64,000 nt of DNA from Notospermus geniculatus (GCA_002633025.1 NMRB01002521.1:29460-93459); one strand, 5' to 3'; shown: positions 11,190-23,017, counted from the stretch's first letter. Program-made: numbers and translations. Notes: generated by a model not told the origin, from the letters alone.

Positions 11190-11740
11190 CACTGAAACGG
11201 AAGCAATTTCATTCTAAATCTGGAGAATTTGAGAACGACGGCACTTCGCCAGAGTACATGTATCATAAAATTGAGATATCTCTGATCAAAGAAAGATATG
11301 CAAAAATCTTCATATTCAAAATCAAAATCCTTGAAACGAGTATCTTTTCTTTGCACAGTTCAAGCTATACCATATTTAACTTCACCAACCAAGCAGTAGA
11401 AATCACTTGGTCCCCAGCTGAGCCAATTACCACACTTCACTCGAACCATTTGGGAAATTTCAATGGTCTCTTTCATTTCTTCTTGCTTTAAATAATCGTT
11501 AAGTTTTGACGACCACCTGTGCCTCGTCGCTTTCCAAGACTTTTACGATCAGTTCAAGGAAATTGACATTTGAATGTCTAATTAGGATAAATCGCCTTTG
11601 TTAACACCAGGTGTCTCTATTTGAATCACTCTTCGTCTATTTACGCATCTTCTCTCGCAAAAGCAAAGAGCAATCAGGAAGAATGTGGGTATTGATGATT
11701 TTAGACTGTCCACCGTGTCTGATCTGTTGCATAACGACAC

Positions 11741-12344
11741 CAGGGTCCATATTCATAAACATGCTTATCTTTTGTGTTGAACAAAGGATAAGTGTCACAC
11801 TTAGACCTTCAATCAGTAGTTTTATGAATATGGGTCCTGGACCCATATTCATAAAACTACTTAAGTCTAAGTGTGACACTTATCCTTTGTTGAACTCAAA
11901 AGATAGGTATCACACTTAGACTTAAGTACTTCTATGAATATGGGCCCTGGGCCATATTCGTAAGACTCTGCTAGGCTTAGTCTGTTGTAAAATGGCCAGT
12001 TTGTACAGACCAATGCACATGACAAGCAGCCAACTAAGCTTGCAAGGTTTTATGAATACTGGCCCTGGTGCATGATAGACTATCCCTTAGAAGCTATTAT
12101 TCAGGTATGTTCATCGGGGTCCATATTCATAAACATACTTAAGTCAAAGTGTGATACGTATCTTTTGTGTTGAACAAAGGATAAGTGTCACACATAGACT
12201 TAAGTAGTTTTATGAATATGGGCCCTGGACGCATATTCATAAAACAACTTAAGTCCAAGTGTGATACTTATCCTTTGTTCAACACAAAAGATATGTATCA
12301 CACTTTGACTTAAGTAGCCTATGTTTATGAATATGTACCCAGGA
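11741..12344. mobile_element. Cluster of four Family 1 MITEs plus a related element
   Basis: Family 1 copies at 11741-11838, 11836-11950, 12117-12228 and 12226-12344 lie in pairs that share a GGGTCCTGGACCC-like junction. Between the pairs, 11947-12068 has Family 1-like ends (GGGCCATATTCGTAAGA and TTTTATGAATACTGGCCC) but a different interior, probably a sister family. Confidence 0.85.
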
Positions 12345-12705
12345 GTAAACCAGTGGCCTACCTCTGTCTGCATCAATCTATCAGCATCCTTGAGTCAGTT
12401 CTTTCGTCCTTCATACTCTTTTTCAAATTCCTTGGGTATGCTAATAGTCCAATACCAAATCCCAATATTGTCCACTCCTCCCAAAAGTTGCTCAGAAGTC
12501 CATCCTTTCCTTTTTTTTAAATCTGTACCAGACATCGATCTGATGTCGTTACTATTTGGCCTTGCTTCTCCAGAAAGAGTTGGGTGGATGAAAGTAAGCT
12601 TCCTGGCGTGGTGAAAACGCCAAGGCATTGTAAGAGTGGGACTTTAGATACAGGGACTTTTAACCAAATTGGCTTGTGTGAATACCTTCCAGACCAGTCA
12701 CTAAT
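12345..12705. other. Non-coding spacer, nothing recognised
   Basis: Between the MITE cluster and the GC-rich fold-back; no supported feature. Confidence 0.45.
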
Positions 12706-13925
12706 GCCTAGGTCACATATCCACCGGGCCCTCTACGATTTTCCCCACCGGCGGCTTGCCGTGGATTTCAGAGACCGTACGGGTCCATTACGAATTTCAT
12801 GTCTACGGTGTGTGTGGTCACATATTCTACGGTGCCCGGTGAAAATTGGTGGAGAGTAATCGCAAGACCCGTCAACAATCGGCCTAGGTCACATATCCAC
12901 TCCGGGGCCCGTACGGCGAGTAAAAACAGACATTTTGGCCGATTTTCGCCAATTTCGTACGGTGCCCGGCCGGTTCCCTCACGGTCGCCACGGGCACCGG
13001 GACATTTTTCACCAGCCAAACGGGCGCCGCATTGATTAGCTTGCTGCTCCCAATTCTCCCGGCGTTTTCATGTGATCGGTAGGCCGTAGAAAGCCCGTAG
13101 AAGGCCCGTAGTGTACCCTGCGGGTCCTGTGCGGGCTCCTGCCAGTGACCGGGCGGGCTTCGCACGATTTTGTCTGCCAATTCTCGTGAAAAAAGTTTGA
13201 CGGGTACCGTGCGGTGTACCACCTGTTCATCGGACGGAGCTCGGAAGCTTACCGCACGGCATCCGGCCGACACCTTCACGGTTTGTTGACGGGCGTCTTG
13301 CGATTACTCTCCACCAAGTTTCGCCGGGCACCGCCCGAACGCCGTAAAATATGTGACCACATGAAAGTCGTAATGGGCCCGTACGGTCTCTAAAATCCAG
13401 GGCAAGCCGTCGGGTGGGGAAAATCGTAAGGGGCCCTGTGGATATGTGACCTAGACATAAAGGTGCCGGCCGGTTGCCGTGTGGTAAGCTTCCGAGCTCC
13501 GTCCAATGAACAGATGCGCCGCAAGGCGCCCGGTTGGGGCCCGGCCGGGGTACTCATGGCGACCGGCCGGGTGCCGTGCGGCACCCTTGAGAACCGCAAG
13601 GCGCCCGTCAATTTTTTTTTCACGAGAACTGGCAGAAAAAAATCGTGCGAAGCCCGCCCGGTCACCGGCAGGAGCCCGCACAGGACCCGTAGGGGACACT
13701 GGGACCTTCTACGGGCTTTCTACGGCCTACCGGTCAGATGAAAACGCCGGGAGAATTGGGAGCAGCCAGCTAATCAATGCGGCGCCCGTACGGCTGGTGA
13801 AAAATGTCCGGTGCCCGTGGCAACCGTGAGGGAACCGGCCGGGCACCGTACGAAATTGGCTGAAATTGGCCAAAATGTCTGTTTTTACTCGCCGTACGGG
13901 CCCCGGAGTGGATATGTGACCTAGG
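12706..13925. mobile_element. GC-rich pair of interlocked fold-back elements
   Basis: Four long arms in the order A, B, A', B'. A (about 12708-12880: CCTAGGTCACATATCCACCG..., ACGGGTCCATTACG, GGTGGAGAGTAATCGCAAG) is complementary to A' (about 13275-13457). B (about 12883-13272: CCTAGGTCACATATCCACTC, GTACGGCGAGTAAAAACAGA, GCTGCTCCCAATTCTCCC) is complementary to B' (about 13463-13923). B' holds extra sequence near 13520-13620. The whole block is strikingly rich in G, C and CpG compared with its flanks. All overlapping ORFs (for example 12884-13279 and 13506-13829) are by-products of this palindromic, stop-poor DNA. No transposase was recognised. Confidence 0.85.
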
Positions 13926-14233
13926 CATAAGGAATTGAAGTCACTTTATTTGATTAAATTTTGAGGCAGTTTCCTGCTCTTCGGTTTGTGTCCCTTGGGT
14001 CTTTCCTGGGACCCTTTCCCCCTGCCCCCTGACTGGTTAATCAATCCAGCATGTTAACTCGCTCACCCTTTTTAATTTGTAATCCCTTTTTACAATATGA
14101 AGCGTGAGGGGGTAGAAGGAATCCCCCTTCGACAGTTGAATGTGAATGTGATTCACAGAAGGATTTCTTGCAGTAATCAAGCCAAAAGTCTCCACATGTT
14201 TGTGGACTTTCTGTCATGTATTCGACACAATCT

Positions 14234-14827
14234 TGGCCGAATGGGCGAATGTCGTCCTGGGTGATGATGAATGTCACCCAGGACAAAACTGGGTGACCCT
14301 AAACCTCCCCAGAACAAGGCTGGGTGAAACGTCACCCTGTTTGAAAACCGCGCAATTTTAAAACTTGCGTTCGAGATACTAGTACATGTAAGTGGTACGC
14401 TGTTCGTGTAGCTGAAAACGAATTCTGACATCTCCATCATGGCTTGTTCTTGACAAGCTCAATGCCAGGGAAAAGATTTCGCCAAACGTTCCTCTAAGTG
14501 CGACCCACCGACTTCACACTTTAATATGCGACCTTGGTCTTCCTCATAAGACGCGGCATATATTGCTGTATCAAATCCATGTTTTATTCGGATTTTATGA
14601 TGCAAAAACGTCAAGGTCACGTTTGTTCATTTCCTTGATTTCGCGATCGCTACCTGAGAGACGTTCCACTCTCGATCGCCAACATCAGACGCAGGTTTTA
14701 AAATGGCGCGATTTTCAAACTGGCTGACGTTTAGAGTCTATAAAACGTCACCCAGCCTTATCTTGGGGGACATTTAGGGTCACCCAGTTTTGTCCTGGGT
14801 GACATTTAGGGTCACCAATTCAGCGCC
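14234..14827. mobile_element. Family 8 fold-back element (GTCACCCAGGAC repeats), copy 1
   Basis: About 590 bp. Short inverted modules GTCCTGGGTGA, GTCACCCAG and AACAAGGCTGGGTGA recur in each arm. Inner arms GCGCAATTTTAAAACTTGCG and CGCAGGTTTTAAAATGGCGC also pair. A half copy is at 24838-25064, and a short palindrome at 30831-30921 shares the GTCCTGGGT module. Confidence 0.75.
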
Positions 14828-14910
14828 AGCTTGGCTAAAACTGATTGCTTTGCACCCCTCAGTATAATTCCTCCAAGGTATTAGCGAGGACTCCCTGTGC
14901 ATGACAGTGT

Positions 14911-15030
14911 GGACTGTGCTTTAGGCTTCTTCCGTGAACGTGAGGAAGGAAGGGCCCCAATCCCTTACGAATCAGTATGAACTGTGCTTTAGGCTTCTTC
15001 CGTGAACGTGAGGAAAGGGTCCTAATCCCC
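14911..15030 (+). repeat. Direct repeat, 68-bp period, two copies
   Basis: ACTGTGCTTTAGGCTTCTTC followed by CGTGAACGTGAGGAA occurs at 14913 and again at 14981, so a 68-bp tandem duplication with minor changes after it. Confidence 0.8.
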
Positions 15031-15732
15031 CGACTCAAGTCAGACAGAAACATGAAAATGTTCCAAATGAATCCTCATGATCATGCTGCATTCTCACAGA
15101 GGAATTCATCGCAACATAGAAAAGAAGCAAAAACATTGATTATAATCAAAACATTTTATTTATGTGTATCACCATCGTCGTGTGTCACATGGAAATCTAT
15201 GCTACCCTTCATGACAAGGCATTCTTGGGTTTGTCAAACACAATTTGATTGAACAACAGAAAATTTCCCACTTTATTTCAGACAACTCTTACTACAAGAC
15301 TTATTGCCAATTTACATAAGAAAATAGCACCCAGCGCAACGGAAGGGTGTACTTTGTAGGACATACATTGCGTCTTATACAACTTGGATTAGAATCAGCA
15401 ACTGTTTACAAGAAACTCGACACCAATGATCAATTTGACCAGTCAATGTGGGGCTCAGCAAATTCCACTAAAAATGAGCCGCAAGACTTGAAAACACTTA
15501 GTTATGGAAAAAGGAGGCATGCGATGGAAATTAATTGATTTTGCATTAAAAATAATGACCATGCACATGTAGTCGCATTGTTTTGGAACAAATTGTGAAA
15601 TTCATTATTTAATAAACCTATGGCATGATAAGATTTGCACGAACAATGTTATTATGCTCTGTTCAACCATAAGGCAGAAAATAAGTTTGGTAAATTCAGA
15701 TTTTTGTACAGTGCTGATGGCAAGTGGTTTAC

Positions 15733-16003
15733 TAGTATCTGCCAGTGTTTCTGTGGGTCAGTGTGTCCCCTCAGTGTTTCTGTGGGTCATTGTGTCCCCT
15801 CAGTGGTTCTATGGGTCAGTGTGTCCCCTCAGTGTTTCTGTGGGTCAGTGTGTCCCCCTTATTGTTTGGGAAACGCTGGCAGATAGATGGACATGTTTCT
15901 CAGTGTGTCCCTTATCATCAAGTTGCTGCTTATTCCGTCAGACAATAGAAGGGGAACACTCACAGATGGGGAACACTGGTAGATGTTACACCGGCGTAGA
16001 CGG
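15733..16003 (+). mobile_element. Repeat element carrying a 29-bp minisatellite (4 units)
   Basis: Four tandem units of 29 bp (GTGTTTCTGTGGGTCAGTGT then GTCCCCTCA) run from 15745 to about 15858. The right part (GCTGGCAGATAGATGGACAT..., GAAGGGGAACACTCACAGAT) matches an inverted copy at 30417-30604 that has only one unit. The ORF at 15654-16112 is produced by this repeat. A fragment is at 45668-45718. Confidence 0.8.
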
Positions 16004-16170
16004 TAGGAAACTTCAATTCAGGGGGTATGTGGCCAAAATAATGGATTCACATACTCATCAAGTTGACCGTCTAGGACTGTTATTACGAATGTCTGCAGCA
16101 AAATGTAGTTAAAGGTATATTGTCCCTTTTCATCTCATCCACATGTACCACCTCAAATAATCTTCAGTCT

Positions 16171-17227
16171 AAAGGGCATGGGCTGTTAAGGAGATGACAT
16201 GCAAGTTGTGCAAAACTCAGAAATGGCTGAACCAATCGCAACCAAAATCACAGGGTGGTTTACTTTTGTTGAGTGATTGAAAACTGTACCGCAATAATTA
16301 ATCTTGACTGACCCTGACCTATAGATTTAAAACAATGCATATTTTTAAATGCCCAGAAATATAAGAAATAATCATGATTTGAAACTCTAACTTCACATGA
16401 ACATTAAGTCCAGAATATCAATTGAAAGGAGTCTAATATTTTTAATGCATTTCCACTAGATATGCAGGAAATGAAACAAAGAAAACTTGAGATTTGTGGG
16501 TATACTGAAAAAGGAGAACAGCCTCAGAGAAGTGTTTTGTTGAACATGACGAAATAGACCGGCAGCCTTGCTGAACATGAATGGTTCCACTCAATTAGAC
16601 TTATTCAACCTTGCCACTGTCTGCGAACTTTAGGTTGAGTGCAAAACCAGCAAGCAACTCTACTTTTTACACAGCTGACTTCACAAGCAGTAGATAGCAT
16701 TATGTCACTATGAGCAGTATTGGGCACTATAGTCATGTCTGTTTACCACCATACCCAAACTGACCCCTGTCATACTCTTGAACACCCATTGACCAAAATA
16801 ACTATGCCATGACAATCCACCAACAATCAGATTGAAGTCAGTTTCACCATGTTTCCAAGGAAGGCATGTTTTGGATATTCTACCTGTTGAATACACCCCT
16901 TAATTATGTGATTTTGTTGTTCTTATTTCTCCCATTATAATGACAGTAAATTGAAGACCTCTCAGTGGGACTTATCTATGGTACTCCCCTGAAGTTTGTG
17001 CGAAGTTACAGCTTCAAATCATGTTTATTTCTTATATTTCTGGGCATTCAAAAATATGCATTGTTTTAAATCTATAGGTCAGGGTCAGTCAAGATTAATT
17101 ATTGCGGTACAGTTTTCAATCACGCAACAAAAGTAAACCACCCTGTCATTTTGGTTGCGATTGGTTCAGCCATTTCCGAGTTTTGCACAACTTGCATGTC
17201 ATCTCCTTAACAGCCCATGCCCTTTTA
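16171..17227. mobile_element. Element with ~200-bp terminal inverted repeats
   Basis: 16171-16375 (AAAGGGCATGGGCTGTTAAG..., GGTCAGGGTCAGTCAAGATT in the other arm) is the near-perfect reverse complement of 17030-17227. The 650-bp centre carries no recognised protein. It may be a deleted derivative of a larger DNA transposon. Confidence 0.85.
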
Positions 17228-17367
17228 GAAATGAAACCGATTCATAAAGTTGCTGTTGAAATCATTTTATGACAAGACAATGAATAAAAACGATATTGGA
17301 AGGAAGGCTTTTTCAGAAGTTAAAAGAGCACTCCCACAAAAATGATTTGGCGTAACTCAGGCTGCCC

Positions 17368-17672
17368 TTAAAGGTGCTCTAGTTCGAATTGTAAACATTA
17401 CGGTTTGTTTATTTACATGGTTAATTATAATAGTTATTTTTCCTCGGACAGGTGGCAGCACCGTGTATACCAAAACATTAATGTTATCTATTTTTATATC
17501 TATCTTGATAAATATTCTTGTAACTGAAAAATATTTATGATTTTACGCTCAAAAACAAACAAAAAGTTGTGAAAGGCGAGATTTAATTCGATTTTATCTG
17601 ATTTGTTAGTACCAGAAGTTGACAATAGGTGGCACACCGTAATGTTTACAATTCGAACTAGAGCACCTTTAA
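17368..17672. mobile_element. Family 5 MITE with TTAA duplication, copy 1
   Basis: TTAA (17368-17371 and 17669-17672) flanks a 297-bp element with ends AGGTGCTCTAGTTCGAATTG and complement. The TTAA duplication is the signature of the piggyBac superfamily. A copy at 59525-59831 is nearly identical over its full length, so this family moved recently. Confidence 0.9.
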
Positions 17673-20345
17673 ATGGACTTGATCAGTGATTACCAGCCAG
17701 CTTGTGCTCTGTGGTCAAGCGATCAATGTCTGCTCAACGTTCCAAAGACGAGATCTAAACTTATGGAACAAGTAGTTACTAATTTAACAGAGAGATTAGC
17801 AGACTGTGGACGACTTTCAATTCTTCACCTTTATGGACAATAACACTTCGACCTTTAATCGAAAGATTCTCTTGAAAATTGGCCTTTTCTACACAATCAC
17901 TGTCTCCCTCAGAACATTAGGTAAACAGGTGTTGCTGGTCTTGAAAGTGTTTCTAACGAGGTTCGTGTTATTTGTGATCTAGTAATGGTGATGTATCGAA
18001 AATAAACGAGCTTCAATTTGTGAAATGGTGTTCGCTAATCATTGTAATTTAAAAGATTTTCAAAGAAAAGGCGTTGTACTGATAAAGTTAGTAGAAATAA
18101 AGAAGGGCTTGCTTTTAAATTGTGACATCATTTGGTCAATAAACTACTAAAATCATAAGTGCTTGTTGTCTGACGTCCTTCTTTATTTCTTGTAATTTTC
18201 AATGTTTTCTAATAAATTTCGTCATTTTTTCTTGAAAGGCGTGATGCCCAGATAAATGTCTGAAACTGAGTGGCAATGAACTTTCCTTGGATGGCAGTGA
18301 TGCCATTCCAACTGAAACAGCCTTCCTAACAAATCTTGATGAGGTACCCAAAATTGTACATCTTTATCTACAAAGGAATATGTACACCATAGCTTTACAC
18401 AGATCAACACATAGAATAAAACTTACGAAATAAGCCATTTTATGATATTATAATATGAAAGATGAGGTATATAATAGTAGAGTTCATCCCACCCTAGATT
18501 TGCCAGAACCGTGTGTACTGCATGTACAGTGAGTAATATTAAATGCACTATTGATACCCCGGCAAAGTTAGGGTGGCATGAACCGTATGAGATCACCGAC
18601 CTCTTGAAACAAACATACAACAGAGAGAAGAGATCATTAAAGTTTACGAATCTAAAATCTATAACATGGATCTACACTTTTACAGAATCGCCAATTTTCC
18701 ATTTTTCTACATTTTCCCAGGACTTCCGGTTTACTGCCGTAGACTGGTACTCTGCTCCTTAACGACAGGGTACCAGTCATTGAACAGACAGTGTAACAGG
18801 AATGGTAGTCTCTCCAAAGCCTTGGTCTGCTTCTAAATTCCCGAGGGTTAGATTTGTATTTATTTCTACTTAAAATGAGGATATTCATTTTATGGACTAA
18901 AATTCCTGTTACACTTTCTATGCTTTTGCCCCAAACTGACATAAATCTATTTAACACTAAGGAACTCCCAGAAGCAAAAATTAGGCGAATCAAATGCAGA
19001 TGTCATGAAAAGACAATCAAATTCACCTAACATGACAAGGTTACATGTTCATTTGATATGAACCGAATGTACAAGTAATCTTGTATGCTTCAAGTGAAAC
19101 CATTACTACAATATACACCAACGACCAATGTCGATATACATGTACAGATTCAGTTCAAAAGTGTGCCTTCAAAAATACAACTGTATTTCCACCAGCAAAT
19201 GTTTTATTAGCCCAGACTCCATTTATTAATTATTCATCCGAAGTGTAGACAAATCCGAAGTGTAGACAAATTGCTCAGAGAGTACGTTGCAACATCCACA
19301 GCAAATTCCATGGAAACCAAATCCCTCGTTATTCTCCATTAGATGGCTTTAAAATATCATCAGCTAAAATAAAATCCTCGCTGACACTTTTTAATAATCC
19401 ATCAAAAAATAGCATGAGAAACAATGGACAGTGATAACCCTTGTGTTTTCAGTAGCGTAGTGTAACTAATTCATGAACTCGGTGAACGTCCCCAGACAGG
19501 TTTGTGATGAAATCCAGTTCAGTTTTGTCTCGTCTCCTCATTCCCTCGACCCTGTATAGTCATCTGACCCTGTAAATGTGCTCCTTACCCTACTCGTCCA
19601 GGCTTTAGTGTCCGTCTAACTTTGGACCACTACAAGAGTATTTTGCAATCAAGTTCAAACTGCCACGAAAGTGGCAAAGCCATCATCAATTCATATCATT
19701 GGGTCTGCGAAACTGGGTGGCCAAAAGTTTAGACAGAAAACCCTGTTTTGCCATTTTACTGGCACCGATGTATGATGTGAGCTCTACGTCATTCTGTGAT
19801 TCTCAACAAATATGCTACAAATGCCACTTGATTTGAAGAAACCCTAAAAATTACTTCCCAAGACTTCGCCATATTCCAAGATGGCGGCCCTGGCATCGAT
19901 CAAACCAGCCATTCTGCTCAGATAGTGCTGCCACCTATAATGTGGTACTTCAAAGTATAAACCTTTTATTTTTGATAAAACTAATTGGCCGGAAGGATGC
20001 ATCAGCCTATATCAAAATTCAAAACCTTATCATGTTTAATCTTTTTACAGAAATCCTTAAGTTGACGTAAATTTCATGCTTTTTATGCAATATGAATATT
20101 CCACCCGACGGCATATGCGTTTATTTGTGTGATAACATTGAAATCGTCATCTTGCATTGCCACAAAACACATGTTCTCTCGATAAATGTCCACAGAGCCG
20201 TCATAGGATGACGGATGAGGTTAGTAGAGGTAACCATGATAACACAGCGCACTTAGAGTAGGGAGTGGGGAGGGCAAGTGATGGAGTGAATGACTGCGTT
20301 ACCAAACAATATTTCTCAAGAAATCGCACTCACTATTTGCCAGGG
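17673..20345. other. Non-coding stretch, nothing firmly recognised
   Basis: AT-rich DNA. Seen: a 17-bp direct repeat at 19240-19273 (CCGAAGTGTAGACAAAT twice) and a small inverted pair at 18100/18180 (AAATAAAGAAGG). No gene was supported. Confidence 0.45.
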
Positions 20346-20349
20346 GCCT

Positions 20350-20564
20350 GGGGCCTGTTTCATAAAGTGACTTTAAGCTAATGGCACCTTTAACCAAATG
20401 GAAAATGCATTGACGTTAATGGTACCATTAGCTTAAAATCACTTTATGAAACAGGTCCGTGTTTCATAAAGTGACTTTAAGCTAATGGTACCATTAACTC
20501 AATGCATTTTCCATTTGGTTAAAGGTACAATTTGCTTAAAGTCACTTTATGAAACAGGCCCCTG
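20350..20564. mobile_element. Two MITEs in inverted tandem (GCCTGTTTCATAAAGTGA ends)
   Basis: 20350-20455 and 20456-20564 are copies of one short element: GCCTGTTTCATAAAGTGACT, TTTAAGCTAATGG, ATTTTCCATTTGGTTAAAGG. They lie in opposite orientation, so the pair forms one long palindrome. Confidence 0.85.
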
Positions 20565-20797
20565 GCGCGTTGGTATAGGTCAGTAAGTATCGAAAATTTT
20601 CTGAACATGGACCCTCTAAGAAGTGGCCATTCACTGCCAATGTCAGTTGGCAAGACGGAAAAGATGTGAAACCGGTAATTTCAAATGAGGAAAAAACTGT
20701 TCAGAGTTAAAAGCAACAGAGTATTTCGCAGGATTTTGATTTTAGCTTGAGTTGGAATTGATACCAAATACCATCCCATGAGATTCGATCTCCTTAA

Positions 20798-21072
20798 GGT
20801 GCCCACAGGTCGACATTGCGTCTTGAAGCAACTCGACGGATCCGTCGCAGATCAAAAACCACCACGCTCAGGTCGACATTTCAGCGATTGAGAGGAACTC
20901 GGAGCAACTGGCAACAGGACGCTCATGATGCATCCGGCAGTTGCTCGGAGATGCAAGCGCGCTCAGGTCGACAAAATCGGCAACTGATCAATCACTCCGA
21001 GTTGCTTCCATCGCCGGAAAGCTAGTTGCCGCGACTTGCTTCAGGACGCAATGTCGACCTGTGGGCACCTTT
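20798..21072. mobile_element. MITE with GGTGCCCACAGGTCGACATT ends
   Basis: About 275 bp. The left end GGTGCCCACAGGTCGACATT then GCGTC is the complement of the right AATGTCGACCTGTGGGCACC. The interior repeats GGTCGACA and TTGC(T/C)CGGA motifs. ORFs here are incidental. Confidence 0.85.
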
Positions 21073-21494
21073 ACTTCTTCTCGATGTAGACCTGTCATGA
21101 GTAGGCCTACATTACATAATGTAATGACCGGCTCACTGAGAGTCAATTTTCCCAATCCACCTAATCTGAAGTCTCACGTATGGTTGGTCCCCGGTTGAAC
21201 TGCATACCCGCTGTAGAACCTGAAACCAATGTTAGTTGGTTTACTGAAAAAAATCTTGGTCCTTCACATCAGCCAGCAGGATTCCATCCCCATCATAATC
21301 GACGAAAGTCACCATTCTTGTACGCCTACTGGACAATGTTTCCAGCCCCTTGTCACAAGTTCTGGCCTCCTGTCTAAGGACCAGCTATTCCATTTCCGTC
21401 CATTTCTTCCTCAGTCCAAACACAGAACAAGTTGACTGACATTTCTAAACTACGACAAAACATAGCCACGAGACCAGGTCGGTTGCCGATATTT

Positions 21495-21843
21495 GAGAGG
21501 TTGCGCAGCTTTCCGACTCCGACTCCGGCTTCAACTTACTACCAGAATGAATTGCAGTCCGCTGTAGACATCCTTGATAAAAAGGATTTGATAGACGACG
21601 TTTGCAAATCGTAAAATGCCATAACTTTGTGGCAGAATAATTTTGACTCGTAATCGGAAGTGCACGTAAATCGCAAATTAGTCGTGTTTCAAGTCGTAAC
21701 GACTAGGATTACGACAGTTTATGGTGTTTGACGAACTGAAAACTTCTATCACATCGCTTTTATCAAGGATGTCCATAGCAGACTGCAATTCTCATTCTCG
21801 TAGTTGAAGTCGGAGTCGGAGTCGGGCCGCTGCGCAACTCTCT
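21495..21843. mobile_element. Family 2 MITE, copy 2, just 3' of Hox4
   Basis: Same ends and inner arms as the copy at 347-757 (GACTCCGACT..., GAATTGCAGTCCGC, GACATCCTTGATAAAA). It lies about 235 bp downstream of the Hox4 stop codon in the direction of transcription, so it may be inside the Hox4 3' UTR. Confidence 0.85.
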
Positions 21844-22078
21844 ATTACTCGCCACAAAACGAGGCCAATTGCATTGTATGACGCCATGTTTCATACGATT
21901 TCTGTCAACACAGCGCCACCTGTTGGCGTCATCGTGACGTAACACTCATGCAGCGCTCCTGACAACCTGTATTCGTGCACGCGCCCGTCGGTCGAAGTCG
22001 TTCAGATAAATACGGTGAGCAATGATTTAGCACAGGCACAAACAGTGCATCAAATGTACATGCATTCCCATACATTGC

Positions 22079-22398
22079 TTACGTCGCTATCCCCTCTCTC
22101 ATTACAGCCTGTTCGTGCGGCATTGCCCCGCTTAAATCCGTAATATGAGGATCGTGATTGTCCGGGAGCCGTAGTTTCGTATTTGGAAGCTTATGCTCCT
22201 TTTTCCATTTCATGCGTCTATTCTGGAACCAAATTTTTATTTGTCTTTCAGTCAGGCACAGCGCATGCGCAATTTCTATCCGCCGCCTCCGAGTGAGATA
22301 TCTGTTAAAATGGAATTCTTTTTCGAGTTCGAGTATTTGATGTCGTGTGTAGGCAGTTCTCGTTCGCTTGTTTTCTCCGCTGCTGAAGTTACCATTCG
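22079..22398 (-). CDS. Hox4: Hox4 exon 2, homeodomain and C-terminal tail
   Basis: Second coding exon of Hox4. A pyrimidine-rich acceptor (TCTCTTTTCAG) precedes base 22398. The two leading bases CG complete a split GCG (Ala133) with the last G of exon 1, and the linker to the homeodomain then has the same length as in vertebrate HoxB4. The homeodomain spans residues 142-201: N-terminal arm [10 protein letters not shown], helix 1 ELEKEF, the conserved [20 protein letters not shown] segment, and recognition helix [13 protein letters not shown] with Q50 and N51. The next residues, EHKLPNTK, are diagnostic for paralogy group 4 (Hox5 and Hox3 differ here). A 37-residue tail ends at TAA (22081-22079), giving a 238-residue protein. 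The tail is short relative to many Hox4 proteins. The reverse strand and long intron explain why no single long ORF shows the gene. No AATAAA signal was recognised just downstream, and a transposon begins about 235 bp past the stop. Confidence 0.97.
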
Positions 22399-22560
22399 CT
22401 GAAAAGAGAAAATATTAAATAGATTTCAGATAAAATGTCTCCCGGTTCCTATAAAGTTTGGTTCAAGTCAACTTCGGCCAAGCTAATGAGCCAGTTGTTA
22501 TTACAAGGCACGAGGCCCCACTCTTCGCCGAACTGTAGCGTATTCCAACAAAGATGGTGG

Positions 22561-23017
22561 CCAGGGTCCATATTCATAAATATACTTAAGTCAAAGTGTG
22601 ACACTTATCCTTTGTGTTGAACAAAGGATAAGTGTCACGCTTAGACTTAAGTAGTTTTATGAATATGGGCCCTGGGGCCATATTCATAAACATACCTAAG
22701 TCAAAGTACCAGTCTTTTCTAGAGTTTCAGATTGTAAAGTTCCACTTGAAAAAGACCCCGGTTGGGGTCGAAAATTTGTGAATTCTGGAGATTGACTTTT
22801 TGCTTATTATCATAAGTCAAAGTACCGGTATGATACTTATCTTTTGTGTTGAACAAAGGATAAGTGCCACACTTGGTCTTAAGTAGTTTTATGAATATGT
22901 GCCCTGGGACCATATTCATAAAATTACTTAAGTGTAAGTGTGATACTTATCCTTTGTTCAATACAAAAGATAAGTATCACACTTTGACTTAAGTATGTTT
23001 ATGAATATGGCCCCTGG
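22561..23017. mobile_element. Three contiguous Family 1 MITEs, the middle one interrupted
   Basis: Copies at 22561-22675, 22674-22907 and 22905-23017 abut through GGGCCCTGGGG-like junctions, starting about 160 bp inside the Hox4 intron from the homeodomain exon. The middle copy carries a 103-bp insertion described separately. Confidence 0.85.
22698..22826 (+). mobile_element. 103-bp hammerhead-like insertion with 13-bp target duplication
   Basis: AAGTCAAAGTACC at 22698-22710 is repeated at 22814-22826, flanking a 103-bp insert (22711-22813). The insert contains hairpin GACCCC-GGTT-GGGGTC, then GAAA, then AATT-TGTG-AATT, then C. This order is that of stem II, the GAAA strand, stem III and the cleavage position of a type I hammerhead ribozyme. 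TCCA/TGGA and AAGT/ACTT could make stem I. The CUGANGA strand reads TTGAAAA, so this copy is probably inactive. A related insert is at 61050-61191. Confidence 0.6.

Noticed and set aside
12884-13829. Long overlapping ORFs rich in R, P, G and A
   Set aside because: They occur on both strands of the GC-rich fold-back, mirror each other and have no domain. They come from stop-poor palindromic DNA.
15654-16112. 152-codon ORF with repeated serine/valine/cysteine pattern
   Set aside because: It is a translation of the 29-bp minisatellite; all three forward frames show the same periodicity.
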